Shown: one piece after another, positions 20,569 to 31,471 of the stretch
How the letters are laid out: each line of letters starts with the position of its first letter
Position numbering within the stretch: the first letter of the stretch is position 1
Assembly (NCBI GenBank): GCA_002786025.1
Contig: NHNW01000035.1
Coordinates: 310,001-374,000, forward strand
Length of the DNA stretch: 64,000 nt
From: Zasmidium citrigriseum
Lineage: Eukaryota; Ascomycota; Dothideomycetes; Mycosphaerellales; Mycosphaerellaceae
Direction of reading: 5' to 3'
Program-made: the position numbers and the translations under genes
The notes under the pieces: generated by a model
What the model saw: only the letters and a program-made list of their open reading frames with translations
Databases searched by the model: none
Told to the model about the DNA's origin: nothing

Positions 20569-21029
20569 GGCGACGGGCCGATCAGGGCAGAGAGATGTGT
20601 GGTCGGAGAGAGTGGCCGTCAATCGGGCGCGCGGACGGTGTTGTCAGTCGCTCGTGCGCCGGTCGCAGCAAACGTCGGACGGCAGGCGGCAGGAAATGGA
20701 GCGCACTGTTCGGAGGGATCGAGTCGATTCGTAGGGTGAATGTGAGGGCGACTGTATCGAGCTGGCGCTGGGAGCAAGGACAAGGTCGAGGATGCGGTGC
20801 TTGGGTGGTGGTGGAGGTGTGGCTGGACAGAGCCGCACACATGATCATCGCGCCTGCTCCACAATGGCGGCCCAAGCTTCCAGAACGTCACTTGCTGCCT
20901 TCATGTCCTTTCATCACGGGGACATTCACATGCAAGAAGTCATCAGACGGTAGAAGATTCAGTCAACATGCGCTGCGGCGCTTCCATTCTCGGGTCAATG
21001 CCTGCTCTTTACCTGCCCTTACCGTCGTC
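20569..21029. other. intergenic, YPT7 upstream region
   Basis: 461 bases upstream of YPT7. Pyrimidine/purine-biased, no supported gene; an open plus-strand frame from about 20595 is a shadow without product similarity or good context. Confidence 0.5.
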
Positions 21030-21671
21030 TTACTCAGTCATCGACTCGTTGTCGTCCTGAGCAAGCTTCTTCGCCTCCGCCCTTGATGCCCTCCTCGCTG
21101 CTTTCTTCGCCCTCTCTGCTGCCTCCTTCTTCCACTTCTTGAATGCCTCCTCGTGTGGCCTCATTGCTCCCTCCCAGAAGCCCAGCTTGTTCTCGATCGA
21201 CATGAGGAACGGCATGATGCCGCGCAGCGATTCGAAACAGCTCTCGACGTCGGCCTTGGCGAATTCTCTCTCTGCCTCGCCCGCCGTCTGCTCGAGCACG
21301 CGAAGAACACCAACATACATACCGGAACTTGCAAACTCGCTGTGACACTCTTCGCGCCACTTCAATCCGATCTCCTCGCTGCTGCGAACTTCTTCTGGGA
21401 ACGTCTGGTACTTGTTGGCGAGCTTCTGATACCGGTCGGTCGCTCGCTGGATCCGGCCCTTGACTTGAAGGACGGCTCGCTCTACCTTTCTTAAGTCGAG
21501 CCCGTGGGTCGGGGCAAGGCGCGGGACTGGCTGCTTATCGGTCTTGGGAAAGTCGGTCATGTTGACGTTGTCGGTGTTGATGTTGAGTTTGGCGTGCATG
21601 GCGACAGACATGTGCCTCCGCAGATGAGAGGTGCTCCTGGCAAGGTGGTTGACAAACAAGTCGTGAGGCAT
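21030..21671 (-). CDS. hypothetical helical protein with basic C-terminus
   Basis: Single exon, 213 residues from the ATG at 21671; ATGs at codons 21 and 25 are possible later starts. The N-terminal ~60 residues are of mixed composition. From residue ~60 on the protein is almost wholly helical in character (DLRKVERAVLQVKGRIQRATDR, GVLRVLEQTAGEAEREFA), ending in a Lys/Ala/Arg-rich tail EEAFKKWKKEAAERAKKAAR and an acidic finish. No transmembrane segment or signal. I do not recognise the family. Codon use and length support a real gene. Confidence 0.6.
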   Translation of the reverse strand: MPHDLFVNHLARSTSHLRRHMSVAMHAKLNINTDNVNMTDFPKTDKQPVPRLAPTHGLDLRKVERAVLQVKGRIQRATDRYQKLANKYQTFPEEVRSSEEIGLKWREECHSEFASSGMYVGVLRVLEQTAGEAEREFAKADVESCFESLRGIMPFLMSIENKLGFWEGAMRPHEEAFKKWKKEAAERAKKAARRASRAEAKKLAQDDNESMTE

Positions 21672-21917
21672 TCACGGAGCGCGACGCGGCTTGAAGTTGG
21701 TTTACAGATGAGGAAGGAGCGAGCAACTAACCGAAGTTAAAGCGAGTCTCTGTCCGGCTTCGCAACACTTGACGCACGTCACCAACTCCCGTCACAGTCA
21801 CTCGGAGTGCAGCAATTCACGTTCAAAAGTATGAAAAGAAGAGGGATGAAAGAGAAGTTTTCAATTAAAATGTACTTCGAGAGGTCGCCACAGTCCTGCA
21901 AACGCTCGTCCTGGACA

Positions 21918-22910
21918 TCAGATCTCGTCAAGCCACATCTCGCTGACCAGAGATTCTGAACGGCTTTCTCCCCCCGGTGGAAAGCGATGGAGCTAGGAGG
22001 CGAGACACTGTCAGCATGGGTCTGAATTTCACATTAGGGAGCAACTCACCGTGGGAAGTTCATCCACATCATCCGGGTCGAGGTCCATCTCCGGCTCGGG
22101 CTGCCACTCAATCATTTCCACAATACCGAAGTCCTGGAAGTCTTCGAATCCTGCCATTCGCTTGCACCAGGCTCTGCAAGACTTGTTACAGAACATGTCC
22201 TTTGGGCTGTCGATGTCACGTTCAATCGGGAATGCTCTGTATCTGGGCTGCCTTGGGGAAAACACACTTGCTGGTCTGGGCCTTTCGAGATGCTGCACGT
22301 ATAGCTGTTCCATTCTCTTGATGACGTTCGTCAATTGAATAAGCTCTGGCGTGCCTCGGACGATATGCCTCAGGACATCGTGCGTTGGAGCAAAAGTCCG
22401 CTGCGTAGCATTCGCCGCTGCAATCTCCAGCGCACGGGATACTTCCTTCCAGGATTCGAAGAACGGGTCCTTATTCCAGTCTCGCGTCTCAATGATGAAA
22501 CACTGATGGGCCAGTGCAGTGATGTCGCTGCGTATAGCGCTTGCTGGCATACGCGGTAGCATGTTGAAATACTGTGCGGCCAGTCGAAGGTACTTGATCT
22601 TTCGTTCATTCCAGAAGTCCCTCAATCCAATGAGTATCTGGTCAAGTGCGGGCCCCCAACGCTCATGATGACTGCTGCACTCAGCTCGTCCGCACTTCAA
22701 ATGAAGTGGGATAAGAGTTGTCGGCGGAAGTTTCAAGAGGCCATTGAGTGACCACTGAGGCTCGGAGTGAGTGGAGAGCAAGTTCCTCCAGGTGTCAACG
22801 TCATCCAGAGCGAATGCTCTGGAAAAGGCCTGATAAGCAGATGGCGGGAAGACGGCGAAATGTGGGCAAGCCAGCGTCACCAGGACGTTCTCTCTTGCGG
22901 TGGCAGCCAT
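21918..22910 (-). CDS. hypothetical protein, paralogue of the gene at 23254
   Basis: Exons 22910-22050 and 21992-21918 join across a 57-nt GTGAGT...CTAG intron to give 311 residues. A Cys/His pair-rich patch occurs near residue 75 (LKCGRAECSSHHERW) and a second later (CNKSCRAWCKR). The centre, with ALAHQCFIIETRDWNKDPFFESW, is matched in the adjacent gene by ALAHEQFAISEVPRTEDPFF, so the two are diverged tandem duplicates. The C-terminus is acidic (EPEMDLDPDDVDELP). No signal peptide or membrane span. Function unknown; the Cys/His patches may bind zinc. Confidence 0.7.
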
Positions 22911-23253
22911 GATTGATTGTGGCTGTCTGTAAGGGGTTCAGTGAATCTGTTGATTCTTTAATGTGCGCGCAGGTGAGCGACACAAATGGAAGCGTCCTGG
23001 ACAACCCACAACGCCATGGGCGTGTACCGAGTCCTTTGTCTAGGACATCATAGGAGACATGGACGAGTCACTTTCTAGACACCATCGTAACGTCGAGATC
23101 GATGTCTCAGGACGAGTGACCGATTCAGGAACAATTTCAATGCGGCTGGACGGAACGCTCTGGACGACCTGGTGCAAGTCAAGTCTCGCTCGCCGTCACA
23201 TCACTGGCCATTCCGAAAACCCAACTGGATCAGATTACAAAGTCCTTCATTGT
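22911..23253. other. intergenic between the paralogue pair
   Basis: 343 bases; upstream region of the 311-residue gene. No supported feature. Confidence 0.5.
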
Positions 23254-24398
23254 CTATGTCTCTGGCCAAATGGCATACATGTCTTCACCAGAAAGATCTC
23301 GTGGACCACTCACTCGCTTCATCCACTTCCCGTAAATCATCTTCTGGAACAGGCGCTCACGCCCAACATGCTTTCGACTGCTCGCCTGGGCGTTCAATTT
23401 GCGTAGATGAATTGGAGAAGAATCCTTTGGCTGGAGACCTCGAGGTCTATACAGCGTCCAGCGATATGCTGGCCATGTGTATTGTGCATTACGCTGCATC
23501 TTGGGCTTGTTACGAGCCAAGTTCTGGACAACAGGCTCGACAAACCCTTTTCCTGTGGCAAGGAAAGCTGGTGTCGGGGAAGGCGACGAATCGCTCATGT
23601 ATGGCAGCGTAAAGGAGGAGAGGACTTCGACTGGAGGTTTGTCTTTCACGCATACGATTTCCGCGAATGCTGGCTTGACTGTGTCGATACTTTGTCTCGC
23701 AGGAGATACCAATGGCTGCATATCCTTGGGGATCAACACTCCGCCAGCGGACGCCCTTTCAGCAGTAACGATGGCTTCTACACCCAGCCGGAGTGACAGC
23801 ATCGCGTTGGCCTTCCGACAGCATATCAACAGCGCTTCGTGCGTCAGCTCCATCGAAACATCGATGTCTTCCTCCTCGTCCGACTCAAAGACCCCCGCGC
23901 GAGCCGTCATTATCAGCTCCTTGGCCTCATCGTCAAGTTTGAAGAACGGGTCTTCCGTCCTTGGGACCTCTGATATGGCAAACTGTTCGTGCGCCAGCGC
24001 ACATGCTGCTGAGTTTGCCAGCTTTGCTCGTGTTCGCAAAAGGCATGAGTGGTATCTGGAAAGTCCAGTGTCAGTACAGGCGTCTTCACTGGGGTCGACG
24101 AACGCTCTTACCGTTGCCCAAGCTTGGTGTACTTCACAGCACTGTCTCGAAACTGGCAGAGGATCTGTCTGCCCAGACGATGCATCACCATCTTCCGACT
24201 TCCTGGATTCAACTTCCCAATGCACCTCGTATCATCGCAATCCCGTCGAATGCACCGATGCTCAACAATTCGGTGTCTGCCGAATTCAAACGGCTCTGCG
24301 GCAGTCAGATCTTCATCATGGGTCTCGTCTCGAATTGGCGCTGCTGCGGCACAGCCGCACGAAAATGTCAATAAGCGGTAGTCCTGCTCCGCGTCCAT
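23254..24398 (-). CDS. hypothetical protein, paralogue of the gene at 21918
   Basis: Exons 24398-24112 and 24055-23254 join in frame across a 56-nt intron (GTAAGA...CCAG) to give 362 residues starting MDAEQDYRLLTFSCGCAAAA. A Cys-rich stretch RCIRRDCDDTRCIGKL occupies residues ~50-65, aligned with KCGRAECSSHHERW of the neighbour. The segment ALAHEQFAISEVP..DPFFKLDDEAKEL aligns with the neighbour's ALAHQCF..DPFFESWKE. The C-terminal third is extended relative to the neighbour and basic (KMIYGKWMKRVSGPRD). Function unknown. Confidence 0.7.
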
Positions 24399-25158
24399 AA
24401 CGAAAGGAAATAAGGAAAAACGCAAGACGATTAGGAGAATGATCCGCAAGATTGTTGGGGGGGAGAGTGTTGGAGAAGCAATTGTTCTCGCTGTGCTACA
24501 TGTCTTGATCTATTTTGGGAGCTGGAGACAATGGAGACAAAAAATGGTCATTTTTTCAATGTCGGGTGGCTTCTACGACAAAGGCTGCGAGACACTCTTG
24601 GGTGTACAAAGGCGGCATGCAAAAGCTCTGCACGAAGAAAATATCACGTGCCTACCATTGGATCCGAGGGATGATAGAGAACTACTTGGAGCCTGAGCAC
24701 CCGACGACAGCCTTGCCTGGATGAGCACCAACATACACTGGTCACAAATTGGACTGCACATGCAATCTAGAGGCCTCTACCCCCATCACCGAAGACCACG
24801 AGCCCTTAGTCGCCCAGGCCAATCCTTCGCATCTTCCGGACCCGTCGTCCGAGAGACGCCGATGGTGCACTCCACCGTATTTGTTCTGACACATGGGATA
24901 TTCAGCCGCAGCTTTTCTCTAAAGGATGTCGCTCATTCAAGTAATGAATGGACAGAGCCATTGCCTGATTCGGCGGAGACTCTCGGCGCTTGAACTCAGC
25001 TGATCATCATTCAGCCCAGGATCCGGGAATGGAGAACTGTGCGCTCCGTCGGCCCCTTCATACATATCCTGGCTATCTTTCGGATGTTCTGACGTCTTGT
25101 CATTTCTTTACCGCGACACTTTCCCCGGCACTCAAACATCTCTTGAACAGCCGCTTTC
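24399..25158. promoter_or_regulatory. divergent intergenic region before the GMC gene
   Basis: 760 bases between outward-facing starts at 24398 and 25159. Contains no coding frame I can support. No TATA-like element stands out near either start. Confidence 0.45.
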
Positions 25159-27106
25159 ATGGCCGGATTTGGGCGTTCGCTGAACTGGAGAAACAGTCTC
25201 CTTCTCCTCATTTGGTTTCATGCAGCCGTAACTCCTGGTATTACGGCCAGTCCTCTCCTAGGAAGTAACTTCGGCGTGCCTGGCCTCAATGCGACCTACG
25301 ACTACATCATCGTTGGCGGCGGTACCGGCGGTCTCACGATCGCAGCAAGACTAGCAGAGGACCTGTCCAACACGGTCGCCGTCATTGAAGCCGGAAGCTT
25401 CTATGAAATCACAAACGGAAATCTGACCCAAATTCCGGCAGACGACGTTTACTTCATCGGAAAGGACCCTGACGACTACAATCCTCTGATCGACTGGGGT
25501 TTTGTGACGACTCCACAGCCGGGCGCCAACGGACGAGCTTATCACTACGCCAGAGGAAAGACACTTGGAGGCAGCTCGGCAAGGAATTTCATGGCTTATC
25601 AGCGTGGTACGAGAGCATCGTATCAGATGTGGGCGGATCAAGTTGGTGGTAAGTCTGAGCATACATGAAAAGCTGGACCTAAACTGACCCAAGGTGGCAG
25701 ACCAAAGTTACACATTCGATAACCTCTTGCCATACTTCCAGAAGTCTTTGAACTTTACGCCTCCGAATCAGTCTCCCGGCTACCGTGCCGCAAATGCTAC
25801 CCCTGACTACGACGAATCCAGCCTTGGGCATGGTCAGCCTCTTCAGATCAGCTTCCCCAACTACGCCCAAACTATCAGCTCGTGGTTTCAGAGGGCACTG
25901 GAAGCAATTGGAGTGCATCCAATTGACGGCTTTACTTCAGGCAAGCTTATTGGCAGCTCTTACAACTTGGACACAATCGATCCGACTACGGCTGAGCGTA
26001 CGACATCGTACACTGCTTTCTTGCGCCCTGTACTGGAACGGCTTCAACCAAATTACTACGTCTATCCGAATACCTTGGCCCGTAGCATCACGTTCAATGG
26101 TACCGAAGCTACTGGTGTCACCGTGAGTAGCAGCGGCGTTCCGTATACCCTCACTGCTTCCAAAGAGGTCATCTTGAGCGCTGGTGCTTTCCAGTCCCCT
26201 CAATTGCTCATGCTGTCTGGCGTCGGCCCATGTGACAAGCTGAAGGCTTTGGGTATCGACTGCGTAGCCAATCTCCCAGGGGTTGGCCAAAACATGTGGG
26301 ATCATATCCTATTTGGCCCTTCGTATCAAGTCAATGTGGACACCGCAAGCATTGTAGCACGACCTGGCTTCATCTACGAAGCGAACGAACAGTACATCAA
26401 CAACAGCACTGGCATCCTTTCCAGTCCCGGTGCAGACTTCCTTGGCTGGGAGAAAGTGCCATCCCACCTTCGCCAAAATTTCAGCGAGCAGGCACTCAAC
26501 GATCTGTCGACATTTCCATCCGATTGGCCGGAGCTGGAATTTATTGGTGTTGGCGCGTACTTTGGCATAGGAGACAACTTCGTGACTGGTGGACCGAAAG
26601 ACCAGGCGGAGGGTAGGAACTACGCCACGCTGGCTATGGGTCTAGTCGCACCATTGTCTCGCGGAAACATCTCTATCAACTCCTCCGACCCTACCGACCC
26701 GCCCGCAATCAATCCAAACTGGTTCACTCATCCCACAGATCAAGAAGTGGGCATCGCAGCATACAAGCGAGCCCAAGCCGCTTTCGCCACAGAATCCATG
26801 AAGAACGTCACCATCGGACCAGAGGTCTTCCCGGGAACCAATCTTACAACTGATGCCGATATCTTGGAAGAGATCAAGAACACTTTCACCCTACTCTATC
26901 ACGCTGCCGGGACATGCAAGATGGGCATGAAGAATGACTCTATGGCTGTTGTTGACAGCAAGGCGCGTGTGTTCGGCTTGCAGAGTTTGAGGGTTGTTGA
27001 TGCCAGTGCCTTTCCATTTTTGCCGCCGGGACATCCGCAGGCTACGATGTATATGCTGGCGGAGAAGATTGCTGATGATGTTCTGAGGGAGTGTCGTCAT
27101 GGCTAA
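25159..27106 (+). CDS. secreted GMC-family FAD oxidoreductase
   Basis: Exons 25159-25648 and 25701-27106 give 631 residues. The intron is placed at GTAAGT...GGCAG so that the junction reads WADQVG|DQSYTFDNLLPYF, matching the family; the alternative AG six bases earlier breaks the frame. A signal peptide covers residues ~1-30 (NSLLLLIWFHAAVTPGITA). The ADP-binding motif GGGTGGLTIAARL lies at 53-65, GMC signature 1 GKTLGGSSARNFM near 140, and the substrate-side histidines in LYHAAGTCKMG and GHPQATMYM at the C-terminus. Many NxS/T sites fit secretion. GMC enzymes oxidise alcohols, sugars or choline; the fungal secreted group includes aryl-alcohol and related oxidases. Which substrate is used cannot be told from sequence. 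Confidence 0.93.
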
Positions 27107-27400
27107 AGAGCTGGACGAATTACTGCGGTCGATCTATTTTGGGCCTCGAGACAATTGAGACAAAGCGCTTTGTTGTTTTCATGATATCGAAGGCCACAAC
27201 AAAGCGTAGAAAGCCTATGTCCGGACAAAGGCATCGCTGTTGGCCTGCACTTCATCTACGACCCCAAGTCCCTGTCCCACAAGCACTCGACTCACGAACT
27301 TTCCAACCTTTCCTGCGGAACAACGAATCGAGCTGGTCTCGTAATACTCTCTCTTCACGCCACCTTTCTGGTAAAGATCACAATATCCACCATCTCAATC

Positions 27401-27886
27401 ATGCAATTCTTCGGACAACCCCAGGCAAGTGCCTCCACCACCGTGCAGCGTACTGACTCCATCAAGACCATCTCATCCTCCAGTCGTCCATCCACGAAGG
27501 ATGACGAGCCAAGCATACGAACTTCAACGAAGCCGGCTTCGTTACAACTAATCCCCAAAAGCAAGTCCAGCACTTCCGACTCCCAATCCAAATCCAGCGC
27601 CTCCTCAATCCTCGACTCGCTGAACAAGAAACTCGATCGCTTCCTGGACGACATCAGGGAGACGGGCTTCGTCCTCCGCGGAAGCAGGTATCTGACCGAT
27701 ATTGAGGATTCGAAGTCCCTCCCGCCGACTCCTTGCAGTAGTAAGACTTTGGAGTTGACGTATCTTATTCCTAAGCCTTTGGAGTGTGAGAAGAAGAGTG
27801 TGTACCCTGAGGGGAAGAGTAGGAAGGCGTCACAGCCGAGTGAGGCTTGGAAGAGGATTGGGAAGAAGGAGTATCAGTTTATTTGA
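27401..27886 (+). CDS. hypothetical Ser-rich protein
   Basis: Single exon, 161 residues, with a good start context (CAATCATGC). The first 75 residues are Ser/Thr/Lys-rich and look disordered; residues ~68-95 (SILDSLNKKLDRFLDDIRETG) form an amphipathic helix; the rest is polar. No signal peptide, membrane span or recognised domain. It sits downstream of the GMC gene on the same strand, 295 bases away. Confidence 0.55.
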   Translation: MQFFGQPQASASTTVQRTDSIKTISSSSRPSTKDDEPSIRTSTKPASLQLIPKSKSSTSDSQSKSSASSILDSLNKKLDRFLDDIRETGFVLRGSRYLTDIEDSKSLPPTPCSSKTLELTYLIPKPLECEKKSVYPEGKSRKASQPSEAWKRIGKKEYQFI

Positions 27887-28579
27887 ATGTTGTAGGGGAA
27901 GGTAAGCTGATTCCTTTCTCATCTGTCTGATGGTTGACGAGATTTGAATGTGCAAAACTCTAAGCATGTGATAATCACCCCTTCCTTCCCTTCTCTCATA
28001 TGTCGAGACTCATTTCCTTATGACTTCAGATGTCTGCTTCCTTACTGACTTTGTCGCTTTGCACTATCATAAGCTTTTTTCGTCCCATTCGCGTACAGAC
28101 AGCTACTGCTCGCGACCACTTCTTCACTTCCTCACAGCCCTTCCATCTCTTTCGCAAGACAAAGTCGCCGACCCATCTCTACCGTCTCTCCATGCTTCAC
28201 GACAGCAAATTCTACCAGCACTGCATCAGTTCTTCGAGGGGCGCCGGGACTTTGATCACGGTATCGCCTCTGCGCCCAGTCGACGCCCATTCTGAATCAC
28301 GCTCATGAAAGAGTCGCATCGCACCCGATACGTCCGCATCCGATTGCCGTTGTTGGGACACCATCAGTCTCCCAGCGCACAGAACTCCGTCTCTCGCGCA
28401 TCGAACTCCCCGCCTGCTCCACGAGACCTCGCCGCTCTTTTCGACAAGTCAAGTCTCGAACCCGACACATGAGCCTTCGATATCACTAGAATCTGCATTC
28501 AACAAAGCCTTCTCCCTAGATCAGACTCCATAGCCGATTCCAACCTCAGCAGCCTTCACCGAACGAGAACTGTCATAGG
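27887..28579. other. intergenic, upstream of mucin-like membrane gene
   Basis: 693 bases. A frame at 28030-28308 begins with a hydrophobic run (SASLLTLSLCTIISFF) that could serve as a signal peptide, but no splice joining it to the gene at 28580 was proved. Otherwise nothing is supported. Confidence 0.4.
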
Positions 28580-29729
28580 ATGGTGATGGTGGCAAACAGC
28601 ACCCGGACAAAAGTGTCGATTACGACTACATTGTTTGCAGAAGGGGCACCAAACACGACCTTTACAGCCATAGATACAAGGATGAAGGGAGTTTGCGCGG
28701 GCATCGTCAGGGACAAACAGCAATGCGGCGAAGATTGCAATGCAGTAACAGCAAGCGTCGACCCGAACCAAGTCACTTGGTATACTTGCGCTCCCATCGA
28801 CTCGACGCCAACGACGAATTCAGTCGTTCTTGTCACCCAAACAGTAACAGTCTTCTCTCCTACTGTTGCAAGTCCTTCGTGGCTGACCAAGAGCAAGTCC
28901 CTAACACCGACTCCGACAACTCCAAGCAGCACGAGTTCAAGCAGCACGATTGTGTCAAGCATGGCAAGCTGCGGACAGACGGTCCAGGTGCAGACCGAAT
29001 GTCCTCCAGAATGCTCAGTGAGTGTCATACCAGGCATGATCGGCGCCGTGTACTCCTGCGTTGCATCAGCTACCTCCACCAGCGACACCACACTCTCGAC
29101 TTCGTCTTTCGTTGAGGCTTCCACGACATCCACGACATCTGAAAGCACAATTCAACCGCCGCCGACTTCTTTCATAACGACCACATCATCAGAGATCACA
29201 TCATCGGAAGTCTCGGCGGACGCTGCCACATCCTTCACGTCTACTCCAGAACCAACCGCTCAACAACACAGCTTCGAAATGACGACTGCCGGCAAGGCTA
29301 CCATCGCCGCAAGCACAGTCGGCGGCGTCATGTTCATCGCCCTCGCAGTAAGCCAAATCCCATCAAAGTCGGACTCACAGCACTAATACTATCCAGTTCT
29401 TCCTCTGGCGCCGACACAAACGCAGAGTCCGGGCACGGCAGGAAAGACCCCGTCCCATGCTAGCCTGCGACGTTGGACCCGTGTTGGCCCACGAGGTACC
29501 AGGATACCGCGAGAGCGACTACACTTCGGGATATATTAACAGCGACGGTAATTCAGAGCGCAAGATTGATCTGTTTGAATTTCTTACTCACACTCCTCGT
29601 GATGAGGCCCTTTCTACCCGAGGCGAGAAGCTCCACAAGACCAAGAGCGAGCGGGAGCGTCAGGCTGAGGGATATAGGAGGGAGGCACGGGAAGTGAGGA
29701 TGGCCAGTCCTGAGGCGTTTCCTTTTTGA
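28580..29729 (+). CDS. mucin-like single-pass membrane protein
   Basis: Exons 28580-29347 and 29397-29729 give 366 residues. The intron (GTAAGC...CCAG, 49 nt) falls inside the membrane span, which reads TIAASTVGGVMFIALA|FFLWRRHKRR once spliced. Residues 1-240 are Ser/Thr-rich with six cysteines (GVCAGIV, QQCGEDC, WYTCAP, SCGQTV, TECPPECSV), the plan of fungal wall-stress sensors and similar O-mannosylated receptors. A ~105-residue charged cytoplasmic tail follows. The called start lacks a signal peptide although topology demands one, so a further 5' exon is likely; the 5' end should be treated as provisional. Confidence 0.65.
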
Positions 29730-30179
29730 ATATACAGATGGATTCAAGCTCGACAAAAGCAACATGTCTCAGATGAGGAGAGCATCATGAGATGGTGATC
29801 TCAGCGTCGATTTTGGGTAGAGATGATTCAGATGACAAAGAAGCTAGAGAAGAATGACGAGACCTTCTACGACAGCTCCTTTCCTTTGTTCTTGCACTTC
29901 AAAAGCATTGTCGTGTTCCCTTCTTCTGCTGAAAGAGCCGGCCACTTGTTCTATTCACATTTGCATTGTCACTCGGCATAACGCACAACCCCTTTGTACC
30001 CGACACTCAACGATGCCTCGATATATACGCACCATTTTCCGTTGCACTATACTAGACTGTTTCTCAGGCACCCAAACTCAACTGAAGAATTCAACTTTCC
30101 TGCTCTGGCTAGCAGAATCAAGTTCTTCACCACGAACGCTTTCACCGATACAGACAATACGTTCGACTCCACCAACACC
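29730..30179. other. intergenic and leader before second mucin-like gene
   Basis: 450 bases. The last ~190 bases are open in the frame of the next gene, but have no signal-like character and are read as leader. Confidence 0.45.
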
Positions 30180-31010
30180 ATGACGACCGCTTCTGCCACT
30201 CCCACGATCGACGCCATCATGGCCCGGTTGAAGTCGCGCGACAAGGACTTGCCGTTCGACTTCGAGACCTTCCTTCCGGACCTTCCCAAACCCACTGTCC
30301 TCAAAGGCGACAATGATAAGGACGATGACCCAACGACGACTGTTCAGCCGAAGCCGACTCCGACTCCCTCCAAGTCGGATGGTAATGATGATGAATCGAG
30401 CACCACGAAGATCCCGTCGAAGCCAGAACCCACGACCTCGAAGATCGACCGTGATGATGAGCCAATCACCACCACAGAGCCAAAGCCAAAGTCGACTTCC
30501 TCTGACAAGGGTGATGATGATGGTGACAAGCCTGATCTGCCAACTCCAAAGCCATCGTCCCATTCTACATCCACCAGCACAGACTCCTCGGACAAGGACT
30601 CCCCGACCGACAAGCCAAAGCTTCCAACATCTCACCTACCCACAACGTTGGCCACATCCACGAAAGTCGGCAAGTCGAGCTCCAGCGCGATTGCAACCGT
30701 CTCCTGGAACCCTTACCCGTACCCGGCCAAAGCCAACGAGTCAGCCCCTTCTCAGCCCTCACCAACAACCGATGCCGAGAAGAAGCTCGCCGCTCTTCGC
30801 AAGGTCCAGACAAACACTGGAATTGCTCTCGCTGTCTTCGTTGTCTGCTTCGTCTTGATGCTCGCCTTCCAGATTTGGTACTGGTGCGTGTTTAAGCCGA
30901 AGAAGAAGATGGTGAGCAAGGGCATTGAGCTTGCGACCGGTGGAAAGTCGAATGGGCGATCGTGGTTCGGAAAGAAGGTTGCGAAGAAGGTCGTAGACAG
31001 ATATATCTAG
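30180..31010 (+). CDS. low-complexity single-pass membrane protein
   Basis: Single exon, 276 residues from the ATG at 30180 (ACCATGACGACCG context); an in-frame ATG at 30009 is possible. Residues ~40-175 are built of Asp/Lys/Ser/Thr/Pro repeats such as KPTPTPSKSDGNDDESSTT and KPEPTTSKIDRDDEP, a set of roughly 20-residue irregular repeats. A single membrane helix covers ~213-238 (IALAVFVVCFVLMLAFQIWYW), followed by a basic tail. No signal peptide is visible, so topology could be type II-like or type III. Same strand as and next to another mucin-like membrane gene. Function unknown. Confidence 0.65.
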   Translation: MTTASATPTIDAIMARLKSRDKDLPFDFETFLPDLPKPTVLKGDNDKDDDPTTTVQPKPTPTPSKSDGNDDESSTTKIPSKPEPTTSKIDRDDEPITTTEPKPKSTSSDKGDDDGDKPDLPTPKPSSHSTSTSTDSSDKDSPTDKPKLPTSHLPTTLATSTKVGKSSSSAIATVSWNPYPYPAKANESAPSQPSPTTDAEKKLAALRKVQTNTGIALAVFVVCFVLMLAFQIWYWCVFKPKKKMVSKGIELATGGKSNGRSWFGKKVAKKVVDRYI

Positions 31011-31471
31011 AAACGATTCGAAGCGTGGTCTGGGAAAGGGAAATTTGATGCGTTCAGCGACAAAATAGCGAAGGGGCCGTTCCAGGCTCTTGACCAAACA
31101 TGTTTTTACCTCAAAACTCCATCAGTCTCATTTTTGTTTTGTTTTCATTCTTCCTCAAGTCATGTCTCAACTTTCAATTCATATTAATATCATCCTGCTC
31201 ACCTTCTAAAGTGGCATAGTTCGAGCATGTGATAGGAACGTCCGTGCACTCCCGTGACACTAGTCCCTTATTTTTCTCGAGCCCTGGCATTGCTTCAAGT
31301 CCGAGAAGTGGAAATGTATCAGGGGAGCATGGAGTTTGTTCAGTAGGCAGTCAAGATAGCGAGTCGGCCGTAAGAACAAGGAAGACGAAAGAGGCAGGAC
31401 TTTCCAAAGTCATATCTTGTATTTTAGCATCATGGTCTATGTGTATGCATCCAAATGAGTACACTCATTGT
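31011..31471. other. convergent intergenic region
   Basis: 461 bases between two converging 3' ends. T-rich stretches (TTTTTGTTTTGTTTTC near 31132) may help 3' end formation. No gene seen. Confidence 0.5.

Noticed and set aside
30078..30635. 185-codon minus-strand open frame
   Set aside because: Antisense of the low-complexity membrane protein; no independent start context or family.
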